Source of the DNA: Pseudomonadota bacterium
GTDB taxonomy: Bacteria > Myxococcota_A > Polyangia > Polyangiales > Polyangiaceae
NCBI GenBank assembly: GCA_023398955.1
Contig: JAEWRL010000026.1
Span: 1 to 64,000 of the forward strand
Direction of reading: 5' to 3'
Length of the DNA stretch: 64,000 bases
Shown here: piece after piece, positions 61,989 to 64,000 of the stretch
How the letters are laid out: every line of letters begins with the position of its first letter
Position numbering within the stretch: position 1 is the first letter of the stretch
Program-made: the position numbers and the translations under genes
The notes under the pieces: generated by a model
The model's input: only the letters and a program-made list of their open reading frames with translations
Database searches by the model: none
What the model was told of the DNA's origin: nothing

Positions 61989-63983
61989 TCAGCTCTGTGT
62001 GTAACTCGTATTCTCGAGGAGGATCACGTTTGTGCGGGAGCGGCTTTCCCCCGCGTTCGTAACGTACACAGCGGGTCTGTCGACGATGGGACAGACCTTC
62101 TCACAGGCCCCGCAACCCACGCACAACGACGGATCCACATGGGGCTGCTGGACCTTCACCTTGAGCATGTCGGCGTGTTCCCCTGATTCCTTGTACTTGT
62201 CGTCGCGCTTAGGTACCTCGGTCTCTTCGGCCCAGATAGCCTTCGGTGAGGTCGGGCAGAATTCTTCGCATACGATGCATGGGGTCGCCATGGCCCAGGG
62301 GAGACACCGCCCGCGGTCGTACATGGCTGTGCCTATGCGAATGGGCTCCTGCTCGATGCCCATCTTCGCCTTCTCGTCGATCTTCTGAATCGCGCCCGTC
62401 GGGCAGACGTCGCCGCAGAGGACGCAGGAGAACTCGCAGTAGCCAATGCGAGGGATGAGGATTGGCGTCCAGAGTCCCTCGAGACCTGCCTCGAAGAAGG
62501 CAGGGTGAAGAGCGTTGTTCGGACACACCTTCATGCATTCTGCGCAGCGGATGCAGCGCTCCAGGAACTCGCGCTCCTCGACCGACCCCGGGGGACGAAT
62601 GACCTTTTCGCTATACGCTTTGTCCGGCCAGTTCGCGATACGGAGGGCAGGAATGGCCGCTGCCCCCGCGGCGCTCGATGCGAGCACCGTGCGTCGAGAC
62701 AGGTCCGGCCTTGTGATCGTGCTGCGGCGGTTTGGGAGAAACCGGAACTTGATGACGTCCTCGGGGCACGCGCTCTCACAGTTGAGGCACATGTGGCACT
62801 CATCCTGCCGGTGCTTGACGCCACCTTGCGGGCTATCCGCTCCCTGGCAGTGAACCAGGCACAGGTTGCAGTCCGTACACTTGGAGTGGTCCTTCTCCAT
62901 GCCGACGAGCGCGTAGCGTGAGGTCACTCCCAGAAAGGCGCCTAGCGGGCAGAGGGCCCTGCACCAGAAGCGTGGCACGATGCGATTCATGAAGAGGATC
63001 GCAACCAGGAGGAACACGATGAACCATGTCTGGTTGAAGTACGCTTGATCCGAGGTCCATACAGAGCGCGCCAGCAGATCCTGCAGTGAATCGCTCGTGT
63101 TCTGCAGGGGACGCCAATTCGTCTCCGCCAGCGCGGTTCCCCCTCGAACCCCGAGGTACTGCAGGGCTGGGAGTACGCCAAGCCCGATGGCGCGCACCGC
63201 GACGCAGATCGGATCGAGCAAGCCGCCGACCACGCTGCCCATCAGGGCTGCGCCCAGGAAGCCGAACATCAGGTAGTACTTGCCTGCTTGCCACCACTTG
63301 GTGCGGTTGGAATCCACTCGACGGGATCCCCTCAAGTAGCGGCTCGGAAAGACCCACCCGAAGAAGTGGTGGAGCGTCCCGAACGGGCAAATCCAGCCGC
63401 AGAACACGCGCCCGAAGACAAGCGTGAGCAGGAGCACGACCAAGGCGAGAGCCATGCCTCGGTAGACCGTATGGGTGCTCAGCAGGTTGATGGCCGCGAT
63501 GAAGGGGTCAGCGAGCAGGAAACCCTCGACCGGCAGCGGAAGCCGGACCGGCTCGGCCGACGTGGCGCTGAACGTGCCGCGAAATGCCGTCTGGGTGAGG
63601 AAGTAAAGGAACAGGAATAGGAAGCTTGCCTGCGCAACGCGCCGGACCCACACAAGCGTTCGAATTGCCGGGCGCGCGGGGATGCCGGACCCTGGCCGCT
63701 GCCTCCGCTTGAAGCTGAAACGCGCTGCCTTCGCCTTGAGCGGCGGGGGGCTCTTGGTCGCCCCTGGCGCGGTCATGCTGGCGGCGCCCGCCTTCGGCTC
63801 GGAGCAGCCGCAACTGGAACCGCATGCTTTTTCGGCCACATGGCTCGCCGCGGGATGGGCTGCAGCCGTCGGCAGCACCCCCGGGGTGTCCAAGGGTGGA
63901 ACGGGCCCAGACCCGCGAAGCCAGGGTATGGGCGCCGGCAGGGCAGCAGTTGGCTCACTGTGCGGCGTAGCGGCCACGATCAC
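61989..63983 (-). CDS. NapH-NapG-like polyferredoxin membrane fusion
   Basis: A 664-residue protein. The first half has four to six membrane helices with RVFCGWICPFGT and RFWCRALCPLGA, then CTDCNLCLVHC and CHMCLNCESACP, as in NapH/NosR-type electron-transfer proteins. A twin-arginine-like stretch (SRRTVLASSAAGAAAIPAL, about residue 430) follows. The NapG-like half has CIRCAECMKVCP, CEFSCVLCGDVCP, CIVCEEFCP and CVGCGACEKVCP. It probably moves electrons between membrane quinol and the periplasm. The N-terminus (to about residue 70, with CGSSCGC) lies near the window end. An ATG at 63779 is another possible start. Confidence 0.8.
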   Translation of the reverse strand: MIVAATPHSEPTAALPAPIPWLRGSGPVPPLDTPGVLPTAAAHPAASHVAEKACGSSCGCSEPKAGAASMTAPGATKSPPPLKAKAARFSFKRRQRPGSGIPARPAIRTLVWVRRVAQASFLFLFLYFLTQTAFRGTFSATSAEPVRLPLPVEGFLLADPFIAAINLLSTHTVYRGMALALVVLLLTLVFGRVFCGWICPFGTLHHFFGWVFPSRYLRGSRRVDSNRTKWWQAGKYYLMFGFLGAALMGSVVGGLLDPICVAVRAIGLGVLPALQYLGVRGGTALAETNWRPLQNTSDSLQDLLARSVWTSDQAYFNQTWFIVFLLVAILFMNRIVPRFWCRALCPLGAFLGVTSRYALVGMEKDHSKCTDCNLCLVHCQGADSPQGGVKHRQDECHMCLNCESACPEDVIKFRFLPNRRSTITRPDLSRRTVLASSAAGAAAIPALRIANWPDKAYSEKVIRPPGSVEEREFLERCIRCAECMKVCPNNALHPAFFEAGLEGLWTPILIPRIGYCEFSCVLCGDVCPTGAIQKIDEKAKMGIEQEPIRIGTAMYDRGRCLPWAMATPCIVCEEFCPTSPKAIWAEETEVPKRDDKYKESGEHADMLKVKVQQPHVDPSLCVGCGACEKVCPIVDRPAVYVTNAGESRSRTNVILLENTSYTQS

Positions 63984-64000
63984 ACCTCCACGAGGCGTAA

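Overview
This is a high-GC window that looks like a myxobacterium or a close relative (Myxococcota). The main signs are a very large secreted protein made of the short cysteine-rich repeats typical of myxobacteria, several lipoproteins with long Gly/Ser/Ala spacers after the lipobox, RCC1-propeller lipoproteins, and a double-FHA protein. I see no rRNA, no convincing tRNA, no CRISPR array and no phage genes.

Layout. 1-557: right part of a decayed IS5-type element carrying the tail of a four-helix-bundle gene. 555-1190: methyltransferase whose stop codon is shared with that element. 1191-1905: non-coding, with a 9-bp tandem repeat. 1906-3402: secreted zinc-protease-like protein with a lectin-like propeller. 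3582-6990: DUF2079 membrane protein and a GT2 polyprenyl-phosphate glycosyltransferase. 7321-15754: tightly overlapped operon of complex-I membrane-arm genes (nuoA, H, J, K, L, M, N) plus one odd NuoB/NuoD-like fusion, with no genes for the NADH or iron-sulphur modules. 16056-22256: cysteine-rich lipoprotein, GT-C enzyme, two methyltransferases and a GT2-GtrA fusion. 22561-24531: EamA transporter and a GH12-like lipoprotein. 24531-25524: a second, complete-ended copy of the mobile element. 25646-28222: chemoreceptor with two Cache domains. 28331-28486: cluster of strong hairpins (possible structured RNA). 28805-32441: BNR_4 lyase-like and GH105 lipoproteins, probably a polysaccharide-degrading pair. 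32827-39947: two RCC1 lipoproteins flanking a VWA-dockerin-CBM2-like protein. 40083-41346: VOC protein, a small Cys-rich ORF, and IHF-beta. 41399-46626: two GT-C membrane enzymes and a stand-alone 5'-3' exonuclease, in one apparent operon with IHF. 46780-49315: tcdA, a hypothetical gene and lspA. 49407-59611: a Cys/Gly-rich lipoprotein and the 2878-residue repeat protein. 59817-63983: YkgJ-type protein, FHA protein and a NapH-NapG-like iron-sulphur membrane fusion.

How it fits together. Most of the window serves the cell envelope: lipid-linked sugar enzymes (GT2 plus GT-C), exported lipoproteins for polymer binding or degradation, and the signal peptidase that matures them. The two most unusual items are the redox-less complex-I-like operon and the mobile element that carries a four-helix-bundle gene. 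Both visible copies of that element sit at the stop codon of a neighbouring gene. Start codons were chosen from ribosome-binding sites, overlaps and signal peptides. Family names come from motif recognition by eye, not from database searches.
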